Part shown: positions 10,601-19,074 of the stretch, piece after piece
Numbering within the stretch: position 1 is the first letter of the stretch
Layout: every line of letters starts with the position of its first letter
Assembly (NCBI GenBank): GCA_029552825.1
Contig: JAKPDL010000014.1
Location: 48,888-112,887, forward strand
Direction: 5' to 3'
DNA length: 64,000 nucleotides
DNA from: Bacteroidota bacterium
Lineage (GTDB): Bacteria > Bacteroidota > Bacteroidia > Bacteroidales > VadinHA17
Notes under the pieces: generated by a model
Databases searched by the model: none
What the model saw: only the letters and a program-made list of their open reading frames with translations
Told to the model about the DNA's origin: nothing
Position numbers and translations under genes: made by a program

Positions 10601-11852
10601 GATAGAGAGTCCCGATGGAATTACTTCATGGAGTCCGGCAAGTGGAACAAATAACCAGCAAAACTATACGCCGCCTCCTTTAACAAGCCCTGTATTTTAC
10701 AGAAGGGTAATCCTTTCCGGTCCTGCAAACTGCTGTATTGATACATCAAATGTAGCGGGCATTAGCATCAACCCGCTGCCAGAAGGATATATAACTTCCA
10801 TAACTGATACAACAGTTTGCAGCGGGATACAGGTGCCGGTTAAGATTCATCTGACAGGCGCTTCAAAATGGAATCTGACATATACTGAAAATGGAACTCC
10901 AGTAGTACTGAATAAAATAATGAATCAGGATACGGTAATCATTATTAATAAAACGCCTTCCGGTGATGTGGGAATATATAATTATGCTTTGCAGGGACTG
11001 GTAGATGCAAATGGATGTAATGCAACAGTACTTACAGGTTCGAGAAAGATTACAGTTTACAGAACACCAGTTGCCAATGCAGGTGCTGATGAAGCAGTAT
11101 GTGGACCGGTATATACCCTGAAGGCAACACCAAGTGTCGGAACAGGTTCATGGCTGTTACCTTCCGACGTTACCAACCTCACTGCCCCTGGACCTTCCAT
11201 GACGGTAGCTATTGATTCTTTGAATACACCGGCGATGCTAAAGAGGAAATTCTACTGGGAGGAAATTAACTGGACATGCACTGATAAAGATTCGGTGGAG
11301 ATAACATTCTACAAGCGCACCGGGCAGGTGAATGCAGGACCTGATAAAGACCTTTATTCTTTTGAAAAGGTCGATACTCTGCATGCTGCAAAACCTCTTG
11401 TAGGAACAGGAACATGGAGTGTCCTTTCGGGAAGTGCACAAATAGTAAAAGATTCTATAGTTATAAACCTTTCACCGGGAGTGAACAGGTTCGAATGGAA
11501 AGTAGTCAATGGTTTGTGCGAATCGAAAGACGAGATGGTTATTAATGTGCATGAGCTGGTGGTTCCTGAAGGATTTTCGCCCAATGGCGATGGAATTAAT
11601 GATGAATTTGTCATCCTGGGGCTTGATCTTAATTACAATGAATGTTCTCTTAGAGTTCTCAACAGTGCCGGAAGCGAAGTTTTCTTTACCACGAATGCAA
11701 ATGGCCGTACATGGGAGCACTGGAATGGAGAGAGTGGAGGGAATCCGCTACCTGAAGGAACATATTATTACATGCTGACTATAAAATCAAAAAGAACTGA
11801 TTCGTCATTCAAAAAAAGCGGATTTGTTGTGTTGAAAAGATACAATTACTGA
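7635..11852 (+). CDS. Secreted repeat protein with T9SS (CHU_C/gliding-associated) C-terminal domain, 1405 aa
   Basis: After a signal peptide (residues 1-28, ending SAPAQK) the protein has a beta-rich N-terminal domain, a very Gly-rich region (about 235-420) built on GGGG-type runs, and then six repeats of about 90 residues from about 460 to 1050. Each repeat begins with NNxI and a Cys, has a central YxYxWExS strand, an NYxPP turn and a WYRRVV strand near its end. Two or three shorter Ig-like segments follow (ANAGADEAVCG, NAGPDKDL). The C-terminus carries the gliding-motility/CHU_C signature (VPEGFSPNGDGINDEF), which in known systems directs type IX export to the surface. It is probably a surface adhesin or matrix protein and is first in the PorP/SprF operon. 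Confidence 0.9.
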   Translation: MIFKLSGNIFSFLAGFLMLILSISAPAQKNLSGVLGMPAAHVVSIGVDRVTVDDVTGFNIAGGDTVLVIQMQGVMILEDPGTYGQLQDTIGRPGLWEFLITQSVNTGTKEIIFRNELKNNYGTEGNVQVVRVPFYNSVDVTGTLTVNGWDPVKKTGGVLALIIGRTLKLSADIDVTGKGFTGGKDTIGDGICRATDETTYGKPFYPRTFTNAGFKGEGIANYTKDGTLLVPDYLKGYGPNYTGGGGGNGRFAGGGGGSLMGAGGTGGFEDFFCSPNPGEGGTGGIKADHPSISGGLFLGGGGGSSTRASTGGTAGPGGNGGGIVIIVADSIIGNGGNIRASGAPGGNASGSGGAGGGGAGGSIALSVKNYGTSAMSLNVSGGKGGDRLPGNGGEGGGGGGGLIWVSTAMPANISTNLSGGEAGMSSTPLASPGQQGQAKTGFKAALNGFLFNSIRSSITGNQVDSVCSNMLPPLITGTTPVGGVEPYTYTWEKSYDQSTWIQVASGTDASYINYTPTVVETSTVWFRRIITDSSSPLPLIDVSKPVQIIVQPYIKNNIIGTSDTICFAQDPPTFTSKATLQDGNGIYYFRWEASTDSNKFILPVNTYNEENYTPPPALKQTSWYRRTVISGRCIDSSAVVKITVLDTIKNNTILTPAEEICYGMLFTDISATTPPVLAGGDGIYRYKWESSPDGTSWSNAEGTVNNSDYNPVESSSSFPGTLYFRRVVYSGSNDVCVNHSAPVQLTAWPVIGNNTISADQTICSGSIPAALTGTLPVNGNGTYSYLWQNKTKSSSWVTAAGPNPFNQQNYMPPALTDSTWYRRVVTSSACSDTSNVIVVNVHKPISNNNIQLLSGLTDTTICSGGKLNLFIGSTPAGGTDLPGDYLYQWETSPVAVGGYVPITGATSKDFQSDVIVNPTSLPVDHYFRRVVSSGTCSAPSSQIIKVTVLPSITNNIITPDKTAVCYNTSPVISGTPLTGGAGGTPTWLWIESPDGITSWSPASGTNNQQNYTPPPLTSPVFYRRVILSGPANCCIDTSNVAGISINPLPEGYITSITDTTVCSGIQVPVKIHLTGASKWNLTYTENGTPVVLNKIMNQDTVIIINKTPSGDVGIYNYALQGLVDANGCNATVLTGSRKITVYRTPVANAGADEAVCGPVYTLKATPSVGTGSWLLPSDVTNLTAPGPSMTVAIDSLNTPAMLKRKFYWEEINWTCTDKDSVEITFYKRTGQVNAGPDKDLYSFEKVDTLHAAKPLVGTGTWSVLSGSAQIVKDSIVINLSPGVNRFEWKVVNGLCESKDEMVINVHELVVPEGFSPNGDGINDEFVILGLDLNYNECSLRVLNSAGSEVFFTTNANGRTWEHWNGESGGNPLPEGTYYYMLTIKSKRTDSSFKKSGFVVLKRYNY

Positions 11853-11889
11853 TTATAATAAATTTAGTATTTTCACGGCTGTTTTACAG

Positions 11890-12852
11890 ATGAAAGGAAG
11901 GCTGTTTTTACTGATGCTTATTATGTCGTGTCTGCACCTCAGGGGACAGGACGGAACTTCAGATATGACGAAGATAAGCTTTTTCTATCCTGTTTACAGC
12001 CAGTATCTGCATAACGGTCTTGTGATTAATCCTGCATATGCAGGCACACGCGAAGCTCTGAGCTTTTTTGTATCAGGACGGATGCAATGGATGGGTATTG
12101 AAGGTGCACCTGTATTCCAGACTGCTTCATTGCATACCCTGCTGAAGAACAATAAAGTCGGACTCGGGTTATCGGGACAGTTTTTTAGGTATGGTTATAC
12201 ACGTGCAACAAGTGTGTACACGGACTATGCATATCATATTGTTATTGGAAAGAGCCGGCTATCAATGGGCCTGAGAGCAGGGTTTGATATGTCGAATACT
12301 GATTATACCGGAATAATACTCATTGACCCGAATGATCCTGTTTTTATAACGAACGACAAACCTTATATGCTTCCAAATGTTGGAGCTGGTATATATTTTT
12401 CAAATAAAAGATTTTTTATCGGTGCTTCGGTACCATCTTTCCTGACCTATCTGAAAAGTAGTTCAGGCGAGATAAGCTATAATACATTCAGGGAATTCGA
12501 CGCAAACTTAACTGCAGGGGCTCTGATTTCGTTTTCAAATTCATTTAAATTTAAACCTTCTGTTCTGGTAGGTTATCCTTTCCGGGAGAAGACAAATAAT
12601 GATGAAATAAGAATAGATCTGAACGGAAATTTTATATTTTTTGACTTTTTATGGCTCGGGGCTTCATGGCGGACATATGAAGATGTTATTGTGGGTATTA
12701 TACAACTACAGGTAACCCCTCAGCTTATGTTCGGTTATTCGTACGATTATCCTTCAGGTCAGATGAGCACATATTCAAAAGGCTCACATGAAGTTATACT
12801 TAGATATGAGTTCGGTTACAAGGTGTCAGCCACAAATCCAAGATATTTTTAA
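11890..12852 (+). CDS. PorP/SprF family type IX secretion membrane protein
   Basis: A 320-aa predicted outer-membrane beta-barrel with a signal peptide (MKGRLFLLMLIMSCLHLRGQ). The family signature is near the N-terminus: YSQYLHNGLVINPAYAGTRE, followed by the MQWMGIEGAP motif (residues 57-66), as in PorP/SprF proteins. Members of this family are commonly encoded beside a T9SS substrate with a CHU_C-type domain and are thought to help secrete or anchor that partner. The gene directly upstream has exactly this domain, which supports a dedicated substrate/anchor pair. It is 37 bp after that gene and 3 bp before the next. Confidence 0.93.
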   Translation: MKGRLFLLMLIMSCLHLRGQDGTSDMTKISFFYPVYSQYLHNGLVINPAYAGTREALSFFVSGRMQWMGIEGAPVFQTASLHTLLKNNKVGLGLSGQFFRYGYTRATSVYTDYAYHIVIGKSRLSMGLRAGFDMSNTDYTGIILIDPNDPVFITNDKPYMLPNVGAGIYFSNKRFFIGASVPSFLTYLKSSSGEISYNTFREFDANLTAGALISFSNSFKFKPSVLVGYPFREKTNNDEIRIDLNGNFIFFDFLWLGASWRTYEDVIVGIIQLQVTPQLMFGYSYDYPSGQMSTYSKGSHEVILRYEFGYKVSATNPRYF

Positions 12853-12855
12853 GGT

Positions 12856-14304
12856 ATGGAAAGATGGTGGATCCATATTGTAATTTTTTCTTTATGTTTA
12901 ATTTGTGGCAGAGACTATCTTTTTTCACAGCCACTTGTATATAAAATTGAAAAAATGCCTTTCTCTTCATCCCAGTTCAATGATATTGCTCCGGTTATTA
13001 TAAAAGATGGTATAATTTTTTGTTCCGACAGACGTGCGAGCAGCGCTAAAAATGTTACTACTTTTAATGAAGAGAGACTTTATAATCTCTATTTTTCAGC
13101 AAGGCGTGACACTTTAAAATGGAGAGAACCTTACGAGATAAAAATTTCAGGTGACCCTGTGCTTTTCACCGGGCCTGTTTCAGTTTCGGCCGATGGTTCG
13201 ACGATTTACTTCACCAGCAGCGTTCTCTCGGGTAAAGCAGCTCGTAAACGAAATATCAAGAACACTCTCGGTATTTATGTCGGAGAGCTGTCGGGACGGA
13301 CCATAACAAATATAGGTCCGTTTGAATACAACAGTACTCAATATAATGTAGCACATCCCAGTATAAGCAGGGATGGCAAGTTTCTGTTCTTTGCTTCCGA
13401 TATGCCCGGCGGGCAGGGAGGTTCAGATATATGGATGTGCGAAAATGTTAACGGCAAGTGGAGTGTACCCAAAAACCTTGGCAGCAAGGTAAATTCACCA
13501 TCTAAAGAGAATTATCCTTATATTCATCCTTCAGGCAGGCTATACTTTTCTTCCGACCGAAAGGGCACAGCTTCTTATATGGGGGGGATGGATGTTTATT
13601 ATACAGTACTTGTTGACGGAGAGTGGGACGATCCGATTCCAATGCCCGAGCCAATTAACTCACAGTATGACGATTTCGCCTTTTGTGCATCTGATAATTT
13701 GCAGGAAGGCTTTTTTACCCGAAAAACCGGGCGAGATGATGATATTTTGAGATTTGCATCAAACATCATAAGAAAAGACGTTTGCGACCCTGTTCAGGAA
13801 AATAATTATTGCTATGAGTTTATCGAGGAGAATGCTATAAAATACGATACACTTTCCGTGCCTTTCAAATTTATATGGAATTTCGGCGATGGTGAAACAG
13901 CAGAAGGCTCAAGAGTCATTCATTGTTTCAAAGGTCCTGGAGATTATACTGTGAAGCTGGATATTGTAAATCTTCTGACAAATGAAATTGAGCTGAATGA
14001 AAAGACATACGACCTGAGGGTTGAACAGATAGAGCAAGCATATATTTCTGGTCCTGACAGATGTTTCGAAGGAGAAAAAGTAATTTTCGATGCTGATAGC
14101 ACATACCTTCCAGGGTGGGCAATAAATCAATTTTACTGGAATTTCGGGGATGAAACAATAGCAATAGGCACGAAAGTTGATAAGATATATCAAAGGTCAG
14201 GTAATTATACAGTACAGTTAATAGTTACTTCAGCACCGGATGGAAGTGGCAGGGTAAAGGAAACATGTGTTTCGAAAAATATTGTGGTACTCCGGAAGCC
14301 TTGA
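12856..14304 (+). CDS. PD40 propeller plus two PKD domains, T9SS-associated
   Basis: A 482-aa secreted protein with a signal sequence (about residues 1-28). The first part carries PD40/WD40-like propeller repeats (SADGSTIYFTS, SRDGKFLFFAS, HPSGRLYFSSDR). These resemble the PorE propeller that precedes an OmpA domain in T9SS components, but no OmpA peptidoglycan-binding domain is present. Instead there are two PKD domains, each with the WNFGDG-type core (about 335-385 and 430-475) and the GDYTVKL or GNYTVQL closing strand. It probably acts at the outer membrane with the PorP/SprF protein encoded just upstream. It follows that gene after 3 bp. Confidence 0.85.
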   Translation: MERWWIHIVIFSLCLICGRDYLFSQPLVYKIEKMPFSSSQFNDIAPVIIKDGIIFCSDRRASSAKNVTTFNEERLYNLYFSARRDTLKWREPYEIKISGDPVLFTGPVSVSADGSTIYFTSSVLSGKAARKRNIKNTLGIYVGELSGRTITNIGPFEYNSTQYNVAHPSISRDGKFLFFASDMPGGQGGSDIWMCENVNGKWSVPKNLGSKVNSPSKENYPYIHPSGRLYFSSDRKGTASYMGGMDVYYTVLVDGEWDDPIPMPEPINSQYDDFAFCASDNLQEGFFTRKTGRDDDILRFASNIIRKDVCDPVQENNYCYEFIEENAIKYDTLSVPFKFIWNFGDGETAEGSRVIHCFKGPGDYTVKLDIVNLLTNEIELNEKTYDLRVEQIEQAYISGPDRCFEGEKVIFDADSTYLPGWAINQFYWNFGDETIAIGTKVDKIYQRSGNYTVQLIVTSAPDGSGRVKETCVSKNIVVLRKP

Positions 14305-14330
14305 TAAAAAATCATTATTTTTAAAACGAA

Positions 14331-15329
14331 ATGAGCAGGAAGAAATTAACATACAGTCTGGTTACGATAATTATCATCTTTTTTTGCTTAACTGCCAATT
14401 CTACCGCACAACCTGTTCCCGGTGAAGATGAAAATATTCAGTTTTTAGTGACTTTTGGAAGAGATGGAGCAACTTCATGGGGAGATGATGATTTCTCCCA
14501 GACATGGTTTTTTGCAATTCCTAAGGAATATAAAGGGAGATTTTATATAAGGGTTTTTGATCCCGATACCGGAGGCGAACATGATGAACCCAAAGGTGAA
14601 TGGAATACCAGAACACAATTTTCAGTTTATGGAGGTAAAGGTGTTGATCCGGAGATAAATGAAGACTCCAGAGGTCTGCAACCGACCGGTAATTACAAAA
14701 GTGGCACACTTCTAGCTTCCAGAATTTTCGGGGAAGACAGGCAATATGATAACAAATATTACACTTTCGGACCATTTAATCCTACAGAAGGCGATTACAG
14801 CGAAAAGTGGGGATATATTTTCAAGGTTATTGCTGACGGAATAAGCGGTGATGATGGGAACCTTTACAGGTATTTTCTCTCACGCGAACCAAATAATGAT
14901 GTGCCTATAGAAGGAGCAAATGCTTTTACCTATGAGTATACTTTCAGAATGTGGAACAATACTCAAAGCATTTCTCATATTTACCCTTTTATTGATGAGG
15001 GAGTTATATATGTTAAACAAAAGAATTTTGACTGGGATGATGACGGAACTATAGTTGTAGTATCAAGAGTCAGAAAAGGTATTCAGGTGCCAATCTCAAA
15101 TGAAGACGACTGGGTGGAATCAAGAATCGGCGTGGAGCCTGAAGAGGTAAATTCATCACTCGATTTTCAGTTTCACAAGAAAAAGGAATTTCTGGTTAGA
15201 AACAACAATGTTGTGATATCACTCGAAAACCAGAGAGGTGATAATCTTAAATTCTTCAGCGCCCCTATCGGAGGAGTTCCTATTTATCAGCCCAGAATTG
15301 TTGTGCGTAAAGTAGATAAAAACCAGTAA
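14331..15329 (+). CDS. Unknown secreted protein in the T9SS operon, 332 aa
   Basis: A Sec-type signal peptide (MSRKKLTYSLVTIIIIFFCL, then TANSTAQ) is followed by about 305 residues of predicted beta-rich domain. It is rich in Asp, Gly and aromatic residues, with stretches such as VTFGRDGATSWGDD, RVFDPDTGGEHDE and FDWDDDGTIVVV that could bind Ca2+. I do not recognise the family. It starts 27 bp after the PD40/PKD gene, and its stop codon is directly followed by the ATG of the SpoIIE gene, so it is almost certainly co-transcribed with the secretion genes. A surface or periplasmic partner of that system is a reasonable guess. Confidence 0.75.
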   Translation: MSRKKLTYSLVTIIIIFFCLTANSTAQPVPGEDENIQFLVTFGRDGATSWGDDDFSQTWFFAIPKEYKGRFYIRVFDPDTGGEHDEPKGEWNTRTQFSVYGGKGVDPEINEDSRGLQPTGNYKSGTLLASRIFGEDRQYDNKYYTFGPFNPTEGDYSEKWGYIFKVIADGISGDDGNLYRYFLSREPNNDVPIEGANAFTYEYTFRMWNNTQSISHIYPFIDEGVIYVKQKNFDWDDDGTIVVVSRVRKGIQVPISNEDDWVESRIGVEPEEVNSSLDFQFHKKKEFLVRNNNVVISLENQRGDNLKFFSAPIGGVPIYQPRIVVRKVDKNQ

Positions 15330-18300
15330 ATGTTCAGGAGTTATTTATATACCTGTATTATACGAAGGATTGGTTTGTGCCTGGCTGCAGGATATTTAAT
15401 TCTTATTCCGGAACTTAAAGGGCAAATCTATAGTTTTAAAAATTTTGGGGCATCAAGCAGTATACCCGATACTTATATTTATACTATAAATCAGGACCAG
15501 AATGGCTTCCTCTGGGTTGGTACAGGAAACGGAATTGCAAAGTTCGACGGAATAACCTTTCATACAGTTCCTTATCCCGACAGTATCAATACACGATATC
15601 CTAAATGCAGTTTCAGAGACAGAACAGGCAGGATATGGTTCGGTTGTAGTGACGGAACTCTGTTTTATACTTTGAACGGCGAACTGGTCAAGTTCAGGGA
15701 GCTTGGATTCCAGAGCATTAGCCAGATTGTTCAGTCGGATGAAGAATATATTTCTGTTATACCTCAGGAAAAGTCGATAGTGAAAATTAGCATTAATGAT
15801 CCTGAAAGAGTTATAAAATATAATGTTCCCAGAGGTTTGATAATGACATGCGCAGCATTTCTAACAGAAAACACCATGCTTCTCGGAACTACGGAGAATA
15901 TTCTTTTTTGCAGGTTTGAAAGGGATTCAGTGAAGATTGTAAGCAGGATCAAAGGGATTGAATACACAAGAATACAATGTATTTTTCCTGTTGATGGAGC
16001 TGAAACACTTTTAATTGGTACTGAAGGATCAGGTATCTACATTCTGGAATTTAAAAACGGGAGCCCGGAAATAGAAAAGCTGGAAAATAAGACATTGTCA
16101 GAAGAGATCAGTGTAAAATCCTTTTTCAGAGGTTCAAATGGAGAGATATGGATGGCTACCATGGGTTCGGGACTTATTAAATTTTCTTATAATTCCAGCC
16201 TGAGAAATTTTGATGACGTTGAACTATTCACTGTCAGCAATGGATTGCAAAGCAATGATGTGACGGATGTTTTCGAAGATTCTGAAGGAAATATCTGGGC
16301 GGGATTATACGGTGAGGGTATTTCAATGCTTTATTCACGTGCTCTTTATATTTACACTCCGGGTGATTTACCGGAAAAAAACAATATTATCAATGTAAGC
16401 CTTGAAGGTTCTAAATATTTTCTTGGCACCCCTACCGGCTTTTATTATTTTGATCCTTCCTCTGGCAAAGTTGAAGGATATACTGAATTAAGGAATAAAA
16501 TAAATATAGAGATATCTGCATACCTGTATGAAAATGGCGCCACTATCTGGGCTGGAACACGGGGTAAAGGATTATATCTGACAGGCAAAAATGGACAGAT
16601 TCGACAGGCTTATTTTTCCGAAAATTCAGGACAGAATTATATCCGGCATATAGCTGCTGAGGGCCAGAATCTTTGGCTTTCAACTCTTGACGGAATTGTT
16701 GTTATTAACAGAAATACAGGTAAAGTAATCAGAAAATTCAATATTGAGGACAGACTGCCCCATAACAGTATTAACCAGATAATTTTTCTGCAAAATGGAG
16801 AGGCTTTGCCGGCCACAGAGTATGATAGGCTCTATAGAGTAACGCTGAGCGGAGGTGTGGAAATAGGAAGAAGGTTAATGTCGGGGATTACAAGAAATAA
16901 GGTTCTCTGTTTTGCTGAAGATGATCATGGTGATATATGGGCAGCAACGGCGGGCAATGGAATTTTCTGGTTCACCGGCGATTCAGTAAATAATTTTACA
17001 ACTTACGAAGGACTCTTTTCCAATTTTTGCTACAGCATTCTTGCCGACAGTAGCGGACAGGTTTGGGTAGGACATGAAAGAGGCTTCTCAGTTTTTGATC
17101 TTCATTCAGGGTTGCTAAAGAAATATTCGCCCGATTTTATGAAAAGCTCCAACTGCAATCCCAATTCAATAGCAGTGGATCACATGGGAAGAATATTGTT
17201 TGGAACCACCGAAGGACTGGTAATTTACGATAAAAGGTTGGAAAGGGCGGCGTCTGTAGTCCCGAAAACTAATTTAATTTCAATTACTATTAATAATATA
17301 AGGTATCCACTGAGAAAAGAATATGTTTTGCCATACAGTAAATACACAATAAAAATTGAATATGTTGGAATAAATCTCAGAAATCCCGAAGAAGTTTATT
17401 ACAGCACAAAAATGGATAACTGGGATAATGAGTGGTCGGGATTGAAAACAGAAAGACAAACTACATATTCTTTACGCGATGGAAAATACAAGTTTAATGT
17501 AATTTCGTATAATGCTGCTGGGCAGTCAGATCACACACCTGTAACTGTTGAATTTGTAATAAAAACCCCCTTCTGGAGAACATGGTATTTTATACTGCTG
17601 GTGATTTTTGCCATAGCAGGTACAGTGATTCTAATAGTAAGACAGAGAGAGAAAGCTCAGGAAAAGGTAAAGAAATACCTTGAGGATGAACTGGAAAAGA
17701 GAACCAGTGAGGTGGTTAAACAGAAGGAAATGATCGAGATGCAGAATTTGGAAATTACTGATAGTATCAATTATGCCAGAAGGATTCAGTCAAGTATTTT
17801 GCCCGATATAAACAAACTTAAAGAGACATTTTCTGACAGTTTTGTAATTTTCTACCCGAGAGATATTGTTAGTGGGGATTTTTACTGGTTCGACCGCATT
17901 GATAATGATAGGTTTATGCTTGTCTGTGCTGATTCGACAGGTCATGGTGTTCCGGGTGCATTTATGTCAATGATTGGAGCGACTCTTTTACAGGATATAA
18001 TTGTCAGAAAAGGTGTTACAAAACCTTCACAGATTTTAACTATGCTCGATAAACAGATAATTTCAACACTGAACCAGAATGTTGATGTTGGTGTTTCAAA
18101 CGATGGGATGGATATGGTGATCTGTGAAATCAATATTCCTGAGCGGCACATAAAACTTGCATCTGCAATGCGCCCCATAATAATAATTATGGGGGGAGAA
18201 CTCTACTATATAAAAGGCAATAAATACTCAGTGGGAGGTGAATCGGTTACCGAGAAATATTTTGATGATCTTGAATATTACCTCAGCAAAGGCGATAGCG

Positions 18301-18506
18301 TTTATCTGTTTTCCGACGGTTTCCCTGATCAGTTTGGCGGTCCTGATGGTAAAAAAATGAAAATTGCCAGGTTTAAGTCACTTATTGAAGAAGTCCATAG
18401 TCTTCCGATGGCAAAGCAGAAGGAGGTAATTGAAAAGTTCTTCTTCGATTGGAAAAATGATTACGCTCAGGTTGATGATGTTCTGGTTATCGGGATAAGG
18501 TTCTGA
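15330..18506 (+). CDS. Two-component-type propeller sensor with SpoIIE/PP2C serine phosphatase, 1058 aa
   Basis: The domain order is: a signal/TM region (1-30); a 14-blade-type Reg_prop sensor built from repeats such as DQNGFLWVGTGNGIAKFDG (about 35-640); a Y_Y_Y immunoglobulin-like domain (about 680-745); a TM helix (about 750-772); a coiled coil (775-815); and a SpoIIE phosphatase (about 825-1058). Metal-binding acidic residues occur in VSGDFYWF, ADSTGHGVPGAF, FSDGFPDQFGG and the final QVDDVLVIGIRF. In hybrid two-component systems the same sensor is joined to a kinase; here the output is a PP2C-type phosphatase, so it should dephosphorylate Ser/Thr on a cytoplasmic partner such as an anti-sigma antagonist. 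It abuts the upstream gene with no gap. Confidence 0.9.
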   Translation: MFRSYLYTCIIRRIGLCLAAGYLILIPELKGQIYSFKNFGASSSIPDTYIYTINQDQNGFLWVGTGNGIAKFDGITFHTVPYPDSINTRYPKCSFRDRTGRIWFGCSDGTLFYTLNGELVKFRELGFQSISQIVQSDEEYISVIPQEKSIVKISINDPERVIKYNVPRGLIMTCAAFLTENTMLLGTTENILFCRFERDSVKIVSRIKGIEYTRIQCIFPVDGAETLLIGTEGSGIYILEFKNGSPEIEKLENKTLSEEISVKSFFRGSNGEIWMATMGSGLIKFSYNSSLRNFDDVELFTVSNGLQSNDVTDVFEDSEGNIWAGLYGEGISMLYSRALYIYTPGDLPEKNNIINVSLEGSKYFLGTPTGFYYFDPSSGKVEGYTELRNKINIEISAYLYENGATIWAGTRGKGLYLTGKNGQIRQAYFSENSGQNYIRHIAAEGQNLWLSTLDGIVVINRNTGKVIRKFNIEDRLPHNSINQIIFLQNGEALPATEYDRLYRVTLSGGVEIGRRLMSGITRNKVLCFAEDDHGDIWAATAGNGIFWFTGDSVNNFTTYEGLFSNFCYSILADSSGQVWVGHERGFSVFDLHSGLLKKYSPDFMKSSNCNPNSIAVDHMGRILFGTTEGLVIYDKRLERAASVVPKTNLISITINNIRYPLRKEYVLPYSKYTIKIEYVGINLRNPEEVYYSTKMDNWDNEWSGLKTERQTTYSLRDGKYKFNVISYNAAGQSDHTPVTVEFVIKTPFWRTWYFILLVIFAIAGTVILIVRQREKAQEKVKKYLEDELEKRTSEVVKQKEMIEMQNLEITDSINYARRIQSSILPDINKLKETFSDSFVIFYPRDIVSGDFYWFDRIDNDRFMLVCADSTGHGVPGAFMSMIGATLLQDIIVRKGVTKPSQILTMLDKQIISTLNQNVDVGVSNDGMDMVICEINIPERHIKLASAMRPIIIIMGGELYYIKGNKYSVGGESVTEKYFDDLEYYLSKGDSVYLFSDGFPDQFGGPDGKKMKIARFKSLIEEVHSLPMAKQKEVIEKFFFDWKNDYAQVDDVLVIGIRF

Positions 18507-18513
18507 ATATTGT

Positions 18514-19032
18514 TTACCTCGTGCAGATGCCGTTATTATTTAATATTATCTGACAGGTTCTTTCCGTATTACTGAAATGACCTGCACGGTCTTTCAAATA
18601 AAAATCGTAATAGATTGTATCAGCCGGTGACCAGAAAAAATAAAAGAAAGTAACCTTTATTATTCCTCTTAGAATTTTATTCTGACCTGTTCTTTCCATG
18701 TAAGGTATTCTGTACCTAGAAGATCTCAGAGGATCATTATCCGGTGCAGGTATAATTTCATTATTTTTGACCCTTAACAGGTTAACAAACAAATTTATGG
18801 TGTCGTAATCCGAAAAACCCTGCTTGCTCATTCCAAGATCGCCGTCACCATCCTCAAAATAAAATTTAAGCCTGCCTCCCTTTATCGCGTTCCCAAGTAT
18901 ATCAGTTGTGTCAAAAACTTCAAAACTTCTGAAACTGATTGACGGTTCCGGTGGCAAATGCTCTATTTTAACACAGGCTGACAATATCAGACCTGCTGCA
19001 ATAAAAGGAAAGATATTTTTTAAGTTTATCAT
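18514..19032 (-). CDS. Hypothetical lipoprotein, 172 aa
   Basis: A lipobox (LILSAC) puts the lipidated Cys at residue 20. The mature domain contains FYFEDGDGDLGMS and KDRAGHFSN, and is beta-rich; similar small lipoproteins with an EDGDGDLG motif are common in Bacteroidota and have no known activity. The gene converges on the SpoIIE gene with 7 bp between the stop codons. It lies 42 bp downstream of der in the same direction and could be read from the der promoter. Confidence 0.78.
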   Translation of the reverse strand: MINLKNIFPFIAAGLILSACVKIEHLPPEPSISFRSFEVFDTTDILGNAIKGGRLKFYFEDGDGDLGMSKQGFSDYDTINLFVNLLRVKNNEIIPAPDNDPLRSSRYRIPYMERTGQNKILRGIIKVTFFYFFWSPADTIYYDFYLKDRAGHFSNTERTCQIILNNNGICTR

Positions 19033-19074
19033 TTTTGATTATGTCTTAAAAATGTCTTCAAAAATCAAACCAAT

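Noticed and set aside
11238..11778. Several overlapping open frames of 67-89 aa on both strands within the surface-protein gene
   Set aside because: All lie inside the coding region of the 1405-aa protein and have no start or motif of their own.
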